A DNA stretch of 64,000 nucleotides from Bombyx mori (GCF_030269925.1 NC_085109.1:434001-498000), one strand, 5' to 3'. Positions 21,191 through 33,945 are shown, counted from the stretch's first letter. Translations and numbers: made by a program. The notes: generated by a model from the sequence alone, not told the origin.

Positions 21191-22214
21191 AAGTACAATG
21201 AATACAATAAAACTAATATTGAACTTTAATGAAATTACATTAAGACTATTTTAACATTGAATCACGTGTTTTTGTTTTTCATCTTATAATTTCCGACACT
21301 CCTAACTGTTTTCGTAATCACGGACGACTAACTAATCATTTGTTGGTCTTGAAATAACACACCAAATATCGCCTAATGGTTTAAAAAGACAGTAGAAAAA
21401 AAACTCACAATATATTGAGGTCTAACATTCAGTTTGTTTTGAATGCATCCTCACGATCCCAGATGAGAAAAGTTGAATACGTAATTGAAATTTTTTATGA
21501 AAATTTTAAAATGAAAAGAAATCCCTTGAAACGAATACATACCTAATGACTCGCCCCATTTAAATATTTGCTGGAAGTTAACGCATCTAAGAGATCCCTG
21601 GACGCATTATCAGATATTAAATTCTTGAGTAAATCTTCGATGTTGCGACATGGGAATTTGGCATTTGGTCTCGGGGCCCGTGGTCGGCCTGCGGAGGCGG
21701 TCATTACGTTGCGAAAGGAAGGCCTCTATATGGAAAATAATGTTTCTTGTGTTATTTGGACCGTAAACGCAGCGCCGTTCTCAGATCGCCAGTAAACGTT
21801 TATGAGAATAGAGACGGCGCTGGGGAGGCTGTATAATAATGTATGCTTACACTAGTATCTGTGGAACAGAGATGATTAACTATACAGGCCATTGTCGACG
21901 GCGACACAGCCATAGAACAATAAAGAGGTATAATCCGATCGCACTGTTTATCGTAGTTCATATTTGGCGCCACATTGAGGTCACTGACCTCGAGCGGCAA
22001 CTGATTTTAATATCGATACATTGCGTGCATTGCGCAGACTGTAATCATCTTTTGAGCACTGCTACTAAATATAATTTTTAAGACTCTCTCTCAATAACGG
22101 TCGTATACCTACATTGTATATGAACCATTCGTGTTTGCCATGGAATTGTGAGCCCGGAGATCTAAGTACCATCTATGTCTAGGAGACATGTGTTTTTTTT
22201 TTTTGTTTTTTTCT
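21191..22214. other. Unassigned; one 75-codon plus frame
   Basis: A plus frame at 21568-21795 reads through GNLAFGLGARGRPAEAV but has no partner exons or match that I know. The rest is AT-rich intron. Confidence 0.4.
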
Positions 22215-22370
22215 TCTCATCTATTCGCTAGTAACTATAGTAAGTAGTAAGTAGAGACTATTCTAGCTACGCGCGGACGGATAGGTGAGACCTAGCAAGA
22301 GCAGTGCTTCGCAGAATTTACCGTCGGATCGGAATCGCGACCCACTGAGAAAATCCGGTGACAGTCATTA
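22215..22370 (-). repeat. Family C retroposon fragment
   Basis: Contains ctagcaagagcagtgcttcg, cagaatttaccgtcggatcg and cgcgacccactgagaaaatc in reverse orientation; internal part of the family deleted. Confidence 0.75.
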
Positions 22371-22785
22371 AAGGTACCTAGCTTCCGTTACCTAGCGGAT
22401 GACATTGGTCCGCAATGTTGTTGAGGTTAGAAAATGTGGTCAGCGCGACCAACACGAGGGCTTGGTATACCGTTCTTCTGTTTGATTCTGTTCTAAAAGC
22501 TACTCTCTATGAAATAATAACTTTAGAATATCTTTATCACTGGTAATACGTCAGGAGTGATTAACAGCATCACACGGTACCGACTGATCTCTGACTCGAT
22601 TAATGTATTTAGCCTTAGCGTGAAATTTTTAAGGTGACATTTGTTTTCTATTGTCATTACATGCATGTACCTATACGTGTAGATCATCAACGGGGGGGCA
22701 CAGTCAGACGCCGCCTACTGCGTACATATAAAACAAGACCTTCAAATGCCTTCACAAAGTCCGCAATACTACATTGATAGAGGTA

Positions 22786-23118
22786 GTCCACGTCGCCCAA
22801 AACACGTCATTACGGATCCTCCCGATCCATTAACGGCGCTTTTAGGTACCACAAGCACCGGTTACAGTCCTCGTCGAACCCGTCGCTTGCGATGAAGGGC
22901 TCGACGAGCGAATTAACCCAAATACACAGCCCACTGAGTTTCTCGCCGGATCTTCTCAGTGGGTCGCGTTTCCAATCCGATGGTAGATTCTGCGAAGCAC
23001 TGCTCTTGCTAGGGTCAGTGTTAGCATCACTTCAGTTTGAGCCCCGTGAGCTCACCTACTAGTTAAGTTTACGCTGAAATAGCCTTTCAAGGCTATCAGC
23101 TTAGGCAGAAAAAAAAAG
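22786..23118 (+). repeat. Family C retroposon
   Basis: Sense copy from acgtcgcccaaaacacgtc to the tail cagcttaggcagaaaaaaaa. 5' truncated like all other copies seen. Confidence 0.88.
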
Positions 23119-23602
23119 ATAGAGGTAAACATTTTTAAAAAGTGTGCGGAGTTTTAAAACACCTTTCATGATCAGTCTTAACTAATTTGTGATAATTCAT
23201 TTAGTTATATGTACATAATCTTAAGCCTTTTAAAGCTACAATCTTGCCCAGGCTAAAAGTATAAAGAGCAGGCGGTCGCGGACATGTTTATTGAACGACA
23301 TGTGTAATTACAAGTTTGCAAGACTTCATATATCAGACGCTATTAGCGTGCCACCGGCAGACACCCTGACATTTTTATAGTCACCAAGAATCCATTCGCG
23401 TGTCTATTTTACTTAGTTAAATCGTATGTGGCTATTTAATAATATAGGTTAGCGATTATTACAGTGCTCCCGTTTAGTGACACCAAAAGTAATGGATGTC
23501 TGGGCAGAAATAAGAGTGTCGCTAGCCATCCACGTGCATTATTTTAATTAGGAACTACAGTCCAGCTCACAACATAATAAGGTCTTCGAATACTCACGAC
23601 GT

Positions 23603-23936
23603 ACTCAACAAATGTTCACGATGGACTTCCGCGGTGAAGGAATAACATCGTGTAATAAAAATCAAACCCGCAAAATTATAATTTGCGTAATGACTGGTGG
23701 TAGGACCTCTTGCGAGTCCGTGCGGGTGGGTACCACCGCCATGCCTATTTCTGCCGTGAAGCAGTAATGCGTTTCGGTTTGAAGGGCGGGGCAGCCGTTG
23801 TAACTATACTTGAGACCTTAGAACTTATATCTCAAGATGGGTGGCGCATTTACGTTGTAGATGTCTATGGGCTCCAGTAACCACTTAACACCAGGTGGGC
23901 TGTGAGCTCGTCCACCAATCTAAGCAATAAAAAAAA
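23603..23936 (+). repeat. Bm1 SINE, lacking the tRNA-like head
   Basis: Starts tactcaacaaatgttcacg and runs through gtaatgactggtggtaggac to the A-tail. 23119-23602 holds no recognised feature. Confidence 0.92.
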
Positions 23937-24269
23937 TACCAAAAAGAATAGTCTTATGACTTTACTAGCGGTTCGGAATGAAAATTCACCGCTAAGAAAA
24001 TTGAACAAGAAACAGAGTTTTCTTTTTGCATCATTATCAACTTTTAATCAATAATTTCTAAGTAATTTTCAACAAAAATTACTTTCAGGTTTCCATCAAT
24101 TTAATATAAATAAACTTTAAGTTGGAACGAGAGACACCCAGACAGTAGCGACTGTTTGCAAACTACATAATATGCTAAACTTATTTAAGATGAACGGGCG
24201 GAGATAAAGAGCACGTAGTCCCGAGCATTCTCATGAATGTTACAGAATTGCACGTTAATATCCATGTTT

Positions 24270-24660
24270 GGGATAAATCTGAGAGATATTTATTCTTGTA
24301 CTTCAGCGCTATCCTGGGCGCCTCTCTTAGCTGAACACGCATCGCACAATTTTCCTGATGTTAAATTCTTATCAAATCTAATCAATCCTAATTCATCAAT
24401 TCTAAATTCAATTTTTCTGATGCTAATGTTGGGGCTCCCGCGGTACTGTAGCGCATCAGGTATGTTTGCGGATGCTCACGTGGATGACTTTTCATCAATC
24501 ATCCGCAAACGAACGGCCTCACTGATGCGTGGGGTTCGTGCGAGTACTAATAATATCCTGATGGTTATAGGTAATAAACCCGAATGTGCTGTTTTGAGAC
24601 ACTGGGTTCATATACATACCCATATACCAGGTGCCTCAAAGCAGCGCAGATTTATGAATT
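24270..24660 (+). pseudogene. LINE reverse transcriptase C-terminal remnant
   Basis: The plus frame reads GLPRYCSASGMFADAHVDDF, SIIRKRTASLMRGVRASTN and RHWVHIH, a block typical of the C-terminal end of a LINE ORF2 in Lepidoptera. The N-terminal half (24355-24425) has been replaced by an AT-rich 62-bp unit that also forms the array at 24805-24985. Confidence 0.65.
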
Positions 24661-24804
24661 AAATGTTTAAATGTTTTAATTGCTAATTTTAATTTTAATT
24701 TTACTAACATAGTTCTAAGTATTATTCTACTTACAACATATGGACTTAAGAGGGTCTGAATTAAATGAATTTTATTTTTATTTATTTATTTATTTTTTTT
24801 AAAT

Positions 24805-24985
24805 TTTTATGAAATCTAATCAATCGTAGTTGATCAATTCTAAATTAAATTTTTCTGATGCTAAATTCTTAAGAAATCCAATCAACCTTAAATCATCAAT
24901 TCTAAATTAAATTTTTCTGATGTTAAATTCTTATGAAATCAATCAATCATAAATCATCAATTCCAAATTCAATTTTTCTAATAAC
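24805..24985 (+). repeat. About 62-bp tandem repeat, three units
   Basis: Units of the form tgatgttaaattcttatgaa, then atc-rich sequence, then tcaattctaaattcaatttt; unit starts at about 24856 and 24918 plus a preceding partial. A single related unit sits 430 bp upstream at 24355. Confidence 0.75.
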
Positions 24986-25189
24986 AATATAGTTTATGGT
25001 ATATTATGTTAATTAGAACCACTTTCACGATTTAATCCCTAATTTTCTATTGATATTAAATTATTTTGTCTGTGACCACGAAAAATATCGAAATGAAAAT
25101 TCTAAACGTTGGAAATAACAATGACAATACAAAACACGAGACGAAACTGTAAAAGCAGTTTTAATTATGTAGGTACTTAAAATATTATT

Positions 25190-25345
25190 ATGTCCTTCTT
25201 CAAACGAGGCTTGTGGAGAGTATTAAGCGGTAGGCAGCGGCTTGGCTCTGCCCCTGGCATTGCTGAAGTCCATGGGCGACGGTAACCACTCACCATCAGG
25301 TGGGCCGTATGCTCGTCTGCCTACAAGGGCAATAAATTTTTTTTT
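25190..25345 (+). repeat. Family B LINE 3' end
   Basis: Starts at atgtccttcttcaaacgagg, the last codons of the RT ORF, then 3' UTR to gcaataaa. Heavily 5' truncated. 25346-26027 has no recognised feature. Confidence 0.88.
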
Positions 25346-26027
25346 TTGATGTTTTAAAATTTATGGGTAACAGTTAAAAAAATTACGTTTGAAAATTAAG
25401 TCAGCATTCCTATCATTGGAGCGGGATTGGGCCCTTAGGGTGGCGAAGCGCGTTGTCGGAGCCCCGGCCGGCTCTTTCCCTGGGACAAGTACAAGACTCC
25501 GTAGGCGTTACTCCGATAATAAATAAAAGATCAAATATCCGCGCAAGGTCAGTGTTAATTACTGCGGTGGCATCGCGGCACGCACTTTACAACCCATTGT
25601 CTCAGGTTTTATTCCCCTGCCGGACACTAAATTAGATCTAATCGTTATGTACCGAGGGTAATGTAATCTGTAATTAACTTTTACAGCAAATGGCGCAGAC
25701 AATGGATATATGCATATCGTTTTGTTTACGATTTAACTATCATGTTCCTTTTTAGTAATAAAGTATAAACAGAATTTACAGTTCAGAATTGTGTTAAATA
25801 TTCTCAGTAATAAAATAAATAATATAGTATAATATAATATCTATTAACAGGCTCTGGAATTGATATTGTGTAAATCTGATCCTATGCTTCGGGTAGGGAC
25901 TACGAAATATCTGACTCCCTTTATTCTATTCAATTCCGTCTGGAGGGTACCAATAATGATGCAGCAATAGCATTTAAATATCTTGAACTTAAGGATCGGA
26001 ATCGTGGAAAGAGCACGTCTGACATCA

Positions 26028-26465
26028 TGAAATCGTCGTGGCCTAAAGGATAAGATATCCAGTGCATTCGCATCGAGCGATGCACCGGTGTTGGAATCCC
26101 ACAGGCAGGTTCGAATTTTTCTAATGAAATACGTACTTAACAAATGTTCTCGATTGACTTCCACGGTGAAGGAATAACACAGTAGCTGAAAATCAAATCC
26201 ACAAAAAAAAAGCGTAATTACTGGTGGTAGGACCTCTTGTGAGTTCGCAAGGGTAGGTACCACCGCCCTGCCTATTTCTGCCGTGAAGCAGTAATTCGTT
26301 TCGGTTGGAAGAGTGGGGCAGCCGTTGTAACTATACTGAGACCTTTAGAATTTATATCTCAAAGTGGGTGGCGGTATTTACGTTGTCGATGTCTATGGGC
26401 TTCGGTAACCACTTAACACCAGGTGGGCCGTCAGCTCGTCCACAAACCTAAGCAATAAAAAAAAA
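26028..26465 (+). repeat. Bm1 SINE, full length
   Basis: tRNA-like head starts gtcgtcgtggcctaaaggat with a mutated box B (gttggaatccc), full middle segment and body, A-tail at 26457-26465. Confidence 0.94.
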
Positions 26466-26774
26466 TTAGAAAAAAATTGCTTGCTTCGAATATAATAGTG
26501 GTGTTTGTACCTATACTTATAAGGTTAGTCGTGATCATATAACAATTTGAGACTAGTGCGCGTCTGGGTGATCCCGCGGTCCCGCCTCGAGCAGCGTGCC
26601 CCGCCCTCCCAGCACTATACATTAGTCCAGCATCAATAAACAATGCTTGTTGCTGTCCCTTTTTGATACATTTCGATCTCTGTCGTGTTGTTGGTGGTCT
26701 TCGCGGCCACTCGCTTGTTCCAGTTTCGCAAACATACAGTCTGTGAGCAGATATACGACAAAAGGAAGATTTTC

Positions 26775-27300
26775 CACCGAGCGGGTGTTATTGCTCGGTA
26801 GACCGACGGTGTGAATGTTGTTTTTTTTCCTACCTTAGTTCTTTAGCTGATGGGTCTAGAGAAACTATGTCAGCGTCACCGGGCTAGTAGGTGAGTTCAC
26901 GGGGCTCAAACCTGACGATGTTGCAAACACGAACCCTAGCAAGAGCCGTGCTTCGCAGAATCTACCATCGGATCGGAAGCGCGACCCACTGAGAAGATCC
27001 GGCGAGAAACTCAGTGAGCTGTGTCTGTGGGTTAATTTACTCATCGAGCCCTTCGTCGCAAGCGACGGGTTCGACGAGAACGATGACCGGTGCTTGGGGT
27101 ACCTAAAAACACCGTTAGTGGATCGGGAGGATCGGAGATGACGTGGTTTGGGCAAGAATGTTGTTGTTCGGAACTTGTATATATGCGAGCTTATCTTGAA
27201 AATGTCGTAAGCGAGATTCAGGCATCTGTCAAATATCTTGCGTTGTATGATGGCTACCCGCCACAAGTCTATATCCTATATCTGATCGGTCTGAATTTTG
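26775..27300 (+). repeat. Family I repeat, interrupted by family C
   Basis: ttgctcggtagaccgacggt before the insert and cttgaaaatgtcgtaagcga plus gattcaggcatctgtcaaat after it. It matches 49595-49770 and 58600-58690, so the two halves were once continuous. Function unknown; a plus frame resembling YLENVVSEIQAS runs through it. Confidence 0.7.
26821..27155 (-). repeat. Family C retroposon nested in family I
   Basis: Reverse copy with the T-run on the left. Flanked by the direct repeat gaatgttg (26813-26820 and 27156-27163), giving a clean insertion site. Confidence 0.88.
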
Positions 27301-27475
27301 AGAACTTACTTAAAAGATCCATTGTAGTGGACCTTGAAGGTCTGCGGCGGTATCACCCGGTCCAGAAGGCGAGGGGTGAGCGCCAGGGCTGCAACGGCAC
27401 AGCATAAGCTGCTGTCGCCGACGGCACCCACCTCTATACTCCATCTGCGGTCAAATTATAAAGCTTATCACACAG

Positions 27476-27620
27476 ACTGCTGGTGGGGAGGGTCGTAATT
27501 CCGCACGGGTATTCACGACCATACTGCATATTTTCATAGCGAAGCATGTACTCCGACTTGAAGAGTGGGACAGCCGTTATACTATAGAACTGAGAGAACT
27601 CAAATCTCAAGGTGGGTGGC
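27476..27620 (+). repeat. Old Bm1-like copy
   Basis: gctggtggggagggtcgtaa ... ccgcacgggtattc ... gaagagtgggacagccgtta ... ctcaaggtgggtggcg is Bm1 with many changes. Confidence 0.65.
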
Positions 27621-27624
27621 GAGA

Positions 27625-27850
27625 ATTATAATTTTCGTAATTACTGGTGGTAGGATCTCTTATGAGTCTGCACGGGTAGGCACCACTACCCCGCCTATTT
27701 CTGCCGTGAAGCAGTAATGCATTTCGGTTTGAAAGATGGGGAAACCGATGTTACTATACTGAGACCTTAGAACTTATATCTCAAGATGGGTGGCGCATAT
27801 ACGTTGTAGATGTCTATGGGCTCCAGTAAGCACTTAAAATCAGGTGAGCA
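27625..27850 (+). repeat. Bm1 SINE, truncated at both ends
   Basis: Begins in the middle segment (attataattttcgtaattac), contains the body and stops at cacttaaaatcaggtg without the usual 3' end or A-tail. Confidence 0.85.
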
Positions 27851-27860
27851 ATAACCTTGC

Positions 27861-28984
27861 TCACCCGTGTAACCTACAAAAAACCTTCAGTTGGGCATTC
27901 TAAAGCTATTAAGAACGAGGCCATCCCACCAGAATAAACTTAGCGTGAAATTTCTAAGTTACCTCGCAGCAAAGTCATCATCATTCTCGTCTTCAGTGAC
28001 TCCATCATTGAAACCTTCGCCCCGGAATGCAGGCCTCGTGCACAGCTCCTGGCAACAAGGAATCATTTCAACGCTGGCCATGGGCAACTGAGCTAACTAG
28101 TACTTCTGTTGATGTACATACGGCAGCGCTGGCTTTCGAGGATTAGACGCCCGCTGCAGTGGTATACACTATGCGATGTTACAATCGAAACCCGTAGGCG
28201 GGTGCCTTTTTGTCTAAAACTCCAATTACAAGAGAATAATGAAACTCGAAAAACGTGTCAATTTAAGTCCGCAAGTATGCACGTATTGTAACCCAGGTGC
28301 CAACCAGGGTGAGTATTTTGGTTCCCTCTATTTCTGCTACGAAGAGGGCTATCGCTAATATTGTTTCTCAATTTGTCAATTTGCGTGCACTGGGTACTTG
28401 TACCTATTAGTCCAAGGACGCGTGGACCAACGATGATAGGGCACTGTTAGCGCGAACCGCAGTGAGCTCTTTCAATGTTATACTATTTAGTTATTTCGTA
28501 TAATTAACTGTCGTATCTCGCACTGGCGGATGCTTATTACGAAAACAATAACAAGAAGACAGTAACTGACTAAAATAATAATTCGTGCTTGCCGCTTACA
28601 GCGAACGTAACGCATTTATTTAAATAAAAAAACAGTTACCGCCCTAAATATTAAATGGTCATTTAAAAAGCGTAATTCTTAGAATCAGTTGTGGCGCGTG
28701 AACGCGTAACGCAGTCTCGGTGATAGTGCTGCTCGCATTGTAGGGTTGCCAACAGAAAATAATCCTGTGTTTTTTGTTGATATTTATTATGACCGCACCT
28801 AGCGACAACAGGAACCAGGTCTTAGCCAACAGTGGCACATACAAATCGCCAATTAACTCAACATTCCTAGTAGGAAGAGTGTGCTTAAGCGGAAACCACC
28901 GGTAAAATGCGGGAATACAATAAAAATTCGTGGCAATACAAAGGATAGAAGAAAAAATTAATTGCAACCTAGAGTGATAAAGCG
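27861..28984. other. Intron, nothing recognised
   Basis: Several short open frames on both strands but no splice-flanked exon and no repeat match noticed. Confidence 0.4.
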
Positions 28985-29084
28985 GTATAAAATGAATATT
29001 AGCACATATTTCATACTAGTGAGTTCAGAATGATATTTCCTGACTACTTTTGCGTTTTAATTATTTGTGAATTTGATGGTGGGA

Positions 29085-29365
29085 GAAATGTATAATTGTA
29101 AGATTTTTGGCGGGAAAGCAAGGCGCGAAATTGTGTGAATTGTTTTGTTTTATTAATTTATTGTTTAATCAGGTTTAAATGTGTAATAAACGGCGGTTTA
29201 TTAAGTGTTTAGTATCTGTGAAAGTGTACAAATGTGCATAAATGAAACAAAGTCAAGCTTCTTGAGAAAAGTTTCAATAACAAACCACCATTTCACTGTC
29301 TATCATTTAATTTCATCCCAATAGATTAATATCTCAAATTAATCAATTTCATTTCATTGCGCTCC
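29085..29365 (+). repeat. Family H retroposon-like repeat, copy 1
   Basis: tttttggcgggaaagcaagg, cggtttattaagtgtttagt and aatttcatcccaatagatta are shared with 43140-43540 in the same orientation. Boundaries here are poor; the copy at 43140 defines them. Confidence 0.7.
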
Positions 29366-30685
29366 ATTTTTTTTTAAACAGAATAAATAAAAGATTAGGC
29401 TGTATAGTGTAATATCTTCGTCTTGTCATTTGGAAAAATAGAACTTGCATTACCGTGAAGTTGTAAATCGTGGTAGGAAATATTGATAAACTTTTCTTAT
29501 GTAATTTAACGCGAAAGTTCAAAATGTTTCGTACTAAAGATCATTTGAAGAAATGTTTGTGAAATCTAGGTCAATGTGACAAACCATCATCTCTCACATA
29601 GCTTGTTTTTCATTAAATATAATATTAGGTATTTTGATTCTAAGTTATATTAAATTCCAGATCACTAACAGCTGCTGCTTACACAGGTTCCGGTGGCTAA
29701 AATATCTGTAAATTACGTAGTTTTCAAAAGTTTGTAACCCTATCCGTTTGGGAAGGGCGTCTACCGGAGCGCGTGCTCACTGTACGTCAACTTTTAATAA
29801 CAATTACATCAATTACAGCATTGCGTGGTCCACATGCATGATTACTGTTACAGTCGGAGTATAGCGGAGTAATAGAGTGGTAGCGTTATTGTGTAAAGTT
29901 TAGCTCTCATTCGAGAAGATGCAGGTTCGAATGAGCAATGATGTCGAGTGACAGAGTGCAGAGAGAGTCGTATAGTGGGTAGGGCCCGTGGTATGTTTCC
30001 AACATCTGCAGACCGTTACGTCCAACATACCCCGCAAGCCACCCAGGTGCGAATACCCTGTCTTAGAATTGATGCACGAAAAAAAAAGACGTGTGACCAA
30101 AGTTAAGCACTGGGTTGCAAATAATTAATTCTCTAAACGTAAAAAGCTGGTAACTACTAATTAAAAAACATGATTGGAGGATTTAGGGCGCACCAGCCAT
30201 AAGCTCGTGTGAAGTGAGGGCCAAACTTTTCCGCAGATTACGGGTTCGCGAGATAATTAAACCAATAAATGGTGTTACGTACCCGTGTGTGCGAACATTA
30301 CGTTTTATCTTTAGCCACCTAACCCTAGATCGACTGTGAACTCGTCTTTCCATGAATAGAATTTAGAAAAAAAACTACGCTTAAAGACACGTTTAAAATT
30401 CACCAGAATTGCGCTTAGAATGAACAAATACTGCATTTCACTTCGTGTAAATATTTACGAAGAAAGTGCAGTCGTATTGCAAATACACAAATAAGTACTT
30501 GTACTTTCTCATTACACAGTTTATTTGTAGAAATTTAAGTTATTTAAATAAAGAATATGTGGTCGGCGGGCTCGGTCACACGTGCAGGGTGTGCTAACTC
30601 AATGTCACCAGGAAACGGATGGTAGGCCAGGTCGTGGCACTTGTTAGATATAATTATAATCTAAATGGCTGGGGGGTGGCAGTCG
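29366..30685. other. Unassigned; possible tRNA-like remnant
   Basis: A box B-like ggttcgaatgagc at 29922-29934 follows a weak box A-like tagagtggtagcg, suggesting an old tRNA-derived SINE. Nothing else was recognised. Confidence 0.3.
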
Positions 30686-30840
30686 CCGCTCGGAGATGTC
30701 GCAGTATGAAGGCCGCCACCCTCTTTGAGACACGAACTCGAAGTCTCAATTGGATAATGAGTGATCTACAGTATAAACAAGAATACTCAGCGGTTTGACG
30801 ACAGAACTAGGCAGAGTAGAGCGAAAAACTCAACCAAACC
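30686..30840 (-). repeat. Very old Bm1-like copy
   Basis: Order of motifs (gccgccaccctctttgagac, cgaagtctcaattgg, tttgacgacagaactaggca) follows Bm1 in reverse but with low identity. Confidence 0.45.
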
Positions 30841-31369
30841 CAACGCGAAAAATTTATAATTGTTTTTTCCAACCTGTCCCATTTTGGTAGCTCTTGAATA
30901 GTAAATTTTTTATGAAGTCGTATGTGGATATCAGTCTATGAACGATGGTAACTACTACTTACCATTAAGTTTAGCGTGTATTATTGTGCTTAAAGCGGAA
31001 TTAAAAAAGAATTAAAAAGCTATTAAATTAGTTTTGAAGACGGTTTCACGAAAATGGATGTTATGAGATAACAAACCAGTATGGATGTGAGCTAATGCTC
31101 TATCTTGCTGTACTATATTCCTGTCGTGAAGCCGTCATCGCCTTAGATGTAATCAAGACTCAGTTTTACCTCGGCAAACAGCGTGAGCGGAATTCCGGTA
31201 TTTAGCCTGGCTGCTCAACGCCATATCTACCAATTCAATAAAAATATGAAAGTGCTAATTAAAAACGCAGGCTGTGTAAAAGCGTTGCTCATCGGTTGTA
31301 TAACCGCGAGATCCAATTGTCGGCAGTCACGAGTTAGCGAGTGTCTTTCACTGCGCCGCGTCAGACAGA

Positions 31370-31500
31370 ACAGCTCCCATCCAAACCGTGTCTGAGATAT
31401 CAACTCGCATTTGAAGATTCAATTGGATATGACTATTTCGCGATAGAAATGGACAGAACGGTACCTACCCATACGGGCTTACAATACGCCCCATCATCAG
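31370..31500 (-). repeat. Very old Bm1-like copy
   Basis: gatatcaactcgcatttgaa ... gatagaaatggacagaacgg then tacctacccatacgggctta follow Bm1 in reverse with low identity. Confidence 0.45.
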
Positions 31501-31974
31501 TACAAAAGCACAAAACAATGAATCTGACGATTTGTTTTAAGCCGTCAAAGGTGTCGTCAAGAGTTCATTTACAGCACAACTATGTTAGTTATTTGAGTGA
31601 ACTACCTATTGCTTCACGAATATCAGATTAACCAGTGCTCCGTGATGTCGCTTGTGTTTCCCAGATCCATCTGGTGGAAGCTCTCGTGTATTTCAAGGGT
31701 TCTGCCACAGCAGCTCGAGTCCCACTTTGTGTTGTTAAGTTGACCCTGGTCCACGGGTCTCTACTTAGTCTCTTTCCAGTTTCTCGCTGAGTTTCGTTGC
31801 AGGTTTCCATTGCTTATACACTCTAGTGATAGCAGAGTGAAATTATTTTAAACTTTACATTTTTAAATTTTTCCATTGTCAACGAAGACAGTAAGGGTAC
31901 CGCCTAAGCTGTTGAAGAATATCAGTGCAGCCAGGAGCCGCTGCCGTTAAACCTATATCATTATAGATACTTTT

Positions 31975-32055
31975 CAAGCTTCGTTTGAAGAAGGACATGT
32001 CATCTTGGGAAGGTCATTCCAGAGCCGAATGGCAAAAGTGACTATGAAACGCACA
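31975..32055 (-). repeat. Family B LINE fragment, degenerate
   Basis: gcttcgtttgaagaaggaca then ggtcattccagagccgaatg parallels the family B 3' UTR with many changes. Confidence 0.6.
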
Positions 32056-32124
32056 CATTGTGGTTACAAATAGCGGCTCAAATATCTATAGAAGGAATGA
32101 ACTGGTCGTGGTGATGACGACGAC

Positions 32125-32245
32125 TTCTTCTTTGTCTCCACCTTATCCCACTAGGTGGGGTCAGCACAGCAATTTTTTCTATTCCATTCTCTTCTGTCAG
32201 CCGTCATCTCAACTCCTCTCTCTCATATCGTCATTCATACATTCT
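32125..32245 (-). repeat. Family F retroposon 3' end
   Basis: gtctccaccttatcccacta, ggtggggtcagcacagcaat and gtcagccgtcatctcaactc are the reverse of the insert at 62296-62403. Confidence 0.75.
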
Positions 32246-32289
32246 ACACATTATCGTTGCCGCCGCTGACTACTCCCCGAATCCTGATC

Positions 32290-32678
32290 ATGCAGGAGCC
32301 AGTCACCGTCGACGCCCTAGACACGTCCTTACGGATCCATCAGATCCAATAACCTTTGCATTAGATGCCTTCAGCTCTAATACTAGGGGCAGGCTTAGGG
32401 ACCCCGGTAACCGTACTCGTCGAACTCGACAAAGAGGTCGACGTGCAACCTAACCCATGCATCAGCCCGCTGAGTTTCTCGCCGGATCTTCTCAGCGGGT
32501 CGCGATTCCGATCCGGTAGTAGATTCATTCGCGAAACAATTGCTCTTGAGTTGTTAGGTCTCCTTCGGAGGCGCTCGGGCAGTTGTTAGCAAATCCCACC
32601 CCTCTTGGCTGAGCCTTTGCTCGCCCACCTGTCCTGGTGGAACTGGAAAGGCCTTCGGGCCACCAGTAAACTTTCAAT

Positions 32679-32713
<35 letters not shown>
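32290..32713 (+). repeat. Family C-related retroposon with 32-A tail
   Basis: Shares ccgctgagtttctcgccgga and tcgcgattccgatccggtag with family C but has its own 3' part (ttaggtctccttcggaggcg; ggaaaggccttcgggccacc). It ends in an uninterrupted run of 32 A (32682-32713), suggesting recent insertion. Confidence 0.8.
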
Positions 32714-32714
<1 letters not shown>

Positions 32715-33833
32715 ATTCTACACATGTCTTCTTCGGTCAACCTCTTCGAAGATGTCGGGAACTTTTCAAAGAATTTCTTAAAGTATTCCACTCGGTACGA
32801 TTTGAAAAATATTATTAGGATACGCACATAGTCGTTAATTTGATCTGAGTTCGATCGTAACACGCAGCCGCGTCGGCAGCTCAGTCGCCGCGTGTGTTAC
32901 AATATATAAACCGTACAACATGATTATGCAAATTCGATATGTATCGAGTACCTACGTACTGCGCTGATGCAAGTTTCTTGTTATCGTTTTTTTTTAAAAT
33001 AAAAACATCAAAAGATAATGTGTTGAATAAACACTCGACTTTATTGTTTCAAATATAATTTATCATTGACAATTATCTTTTCTTAATAATACAGTTGGAC
33101 CGTCTTTCGTAATGTTTACTTTTGTATTCGATACATTTGGACTATTGCGCATTTTCATCATAAGTATCGACCTGTACTTGCGTGTGTACTGTATGTCTTA
33201 GCGCTTAGTTCTTAATAAATTAATAACATTCATAAATAATAATTTAAAATTATTTTGCTGTGAATTTAACATTGTATTTTTTGTATTTTTTTAGAGTTAA
33301 AGTTTTTTTATAAGATGCTTTCTTTCAAAAGTCCTTTAGCAATTTCTGTAAATATGTAAAATAAGCTGAGCACTAAAAGCGAAGTGCGGCGGCATTTAGC
33401 ATTTAACTACATAATTCCTGGCCTGTGGCAAACGCAAAGCTTTCTCGTCATAATATGTCATTAAACGAACACTTTCACTATTGAAACAGTATTCGATAAA
33501 TTGATTCGATTAAAATAATGTTTCGAATCGTTATCGATATTATATGGTAGTTTTTTAGTTGAAAAGTATGATATTTTTTTATCGCCAGCGAAGGCACAAG
33601 ATTCTACCGCCCTAATGGACAAGGACAATGTCAAGACGTTGCCTCTGACAGCCCTCCAACAAAACACCGAGTATGTAACCTGCTATCTGCCCGTGTAGGC
33701 TCACACTACAGTAAAACACGTAGTGAAAGCACAATGTAACAATTACATTCATAAATAATTAATAACTTCGCCTTTTGGATATGGAATGATAATCTTATAA
33801 AATATGTTTCATCAGCATGCCTAAATATGTTTT
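32714..33833. other. Intron, nothing recognised
   Basis: AT-rich; no exon or repeat match noticed. Confidence 0.45.
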
Positions 33834-33945
33834 TAGGCAGCGGCTTGGCTCTGTCCCTGTCATTGCTGAAGTCCATGGGCGACGGTAACCACTCACCATC
33901 AGGTGGGCCGTATGCTCGTCTGCCTACAAGGGCAATGAAAAAAAA
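33834..33945 (+). repeat. Family B LINE 3' end
   Basis: Only the last 110 bp: ggcagcggcttggctctgtc to gcctacaagggcaatgaaaa. The following 33946-34507 has a weak Bm1-like trace and nothing else. Confidence 0.85.

Noticed and set aside
29922..29934. tRNA gene suggested by a box B-like ggttcgaatgagc
   Set aside because: No cloverleaf can be formed around it and box A is weak; at most an old SINE trace.
31885..31950. Minus segment reading LLAALIFFNSLGG as the region after the catalytic Cys
   Set aside because: Only LLAAL matches; no splice sites in correct phase and a stop close upstream.
32365..32589. Plus frame LSFSPDLLSGSRFRSGSRF and similar frames in other family C copies as a protein family
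   Set aside because: It recurs wherever family C occurs and is a translation of the repeat, 5' truncated each time.
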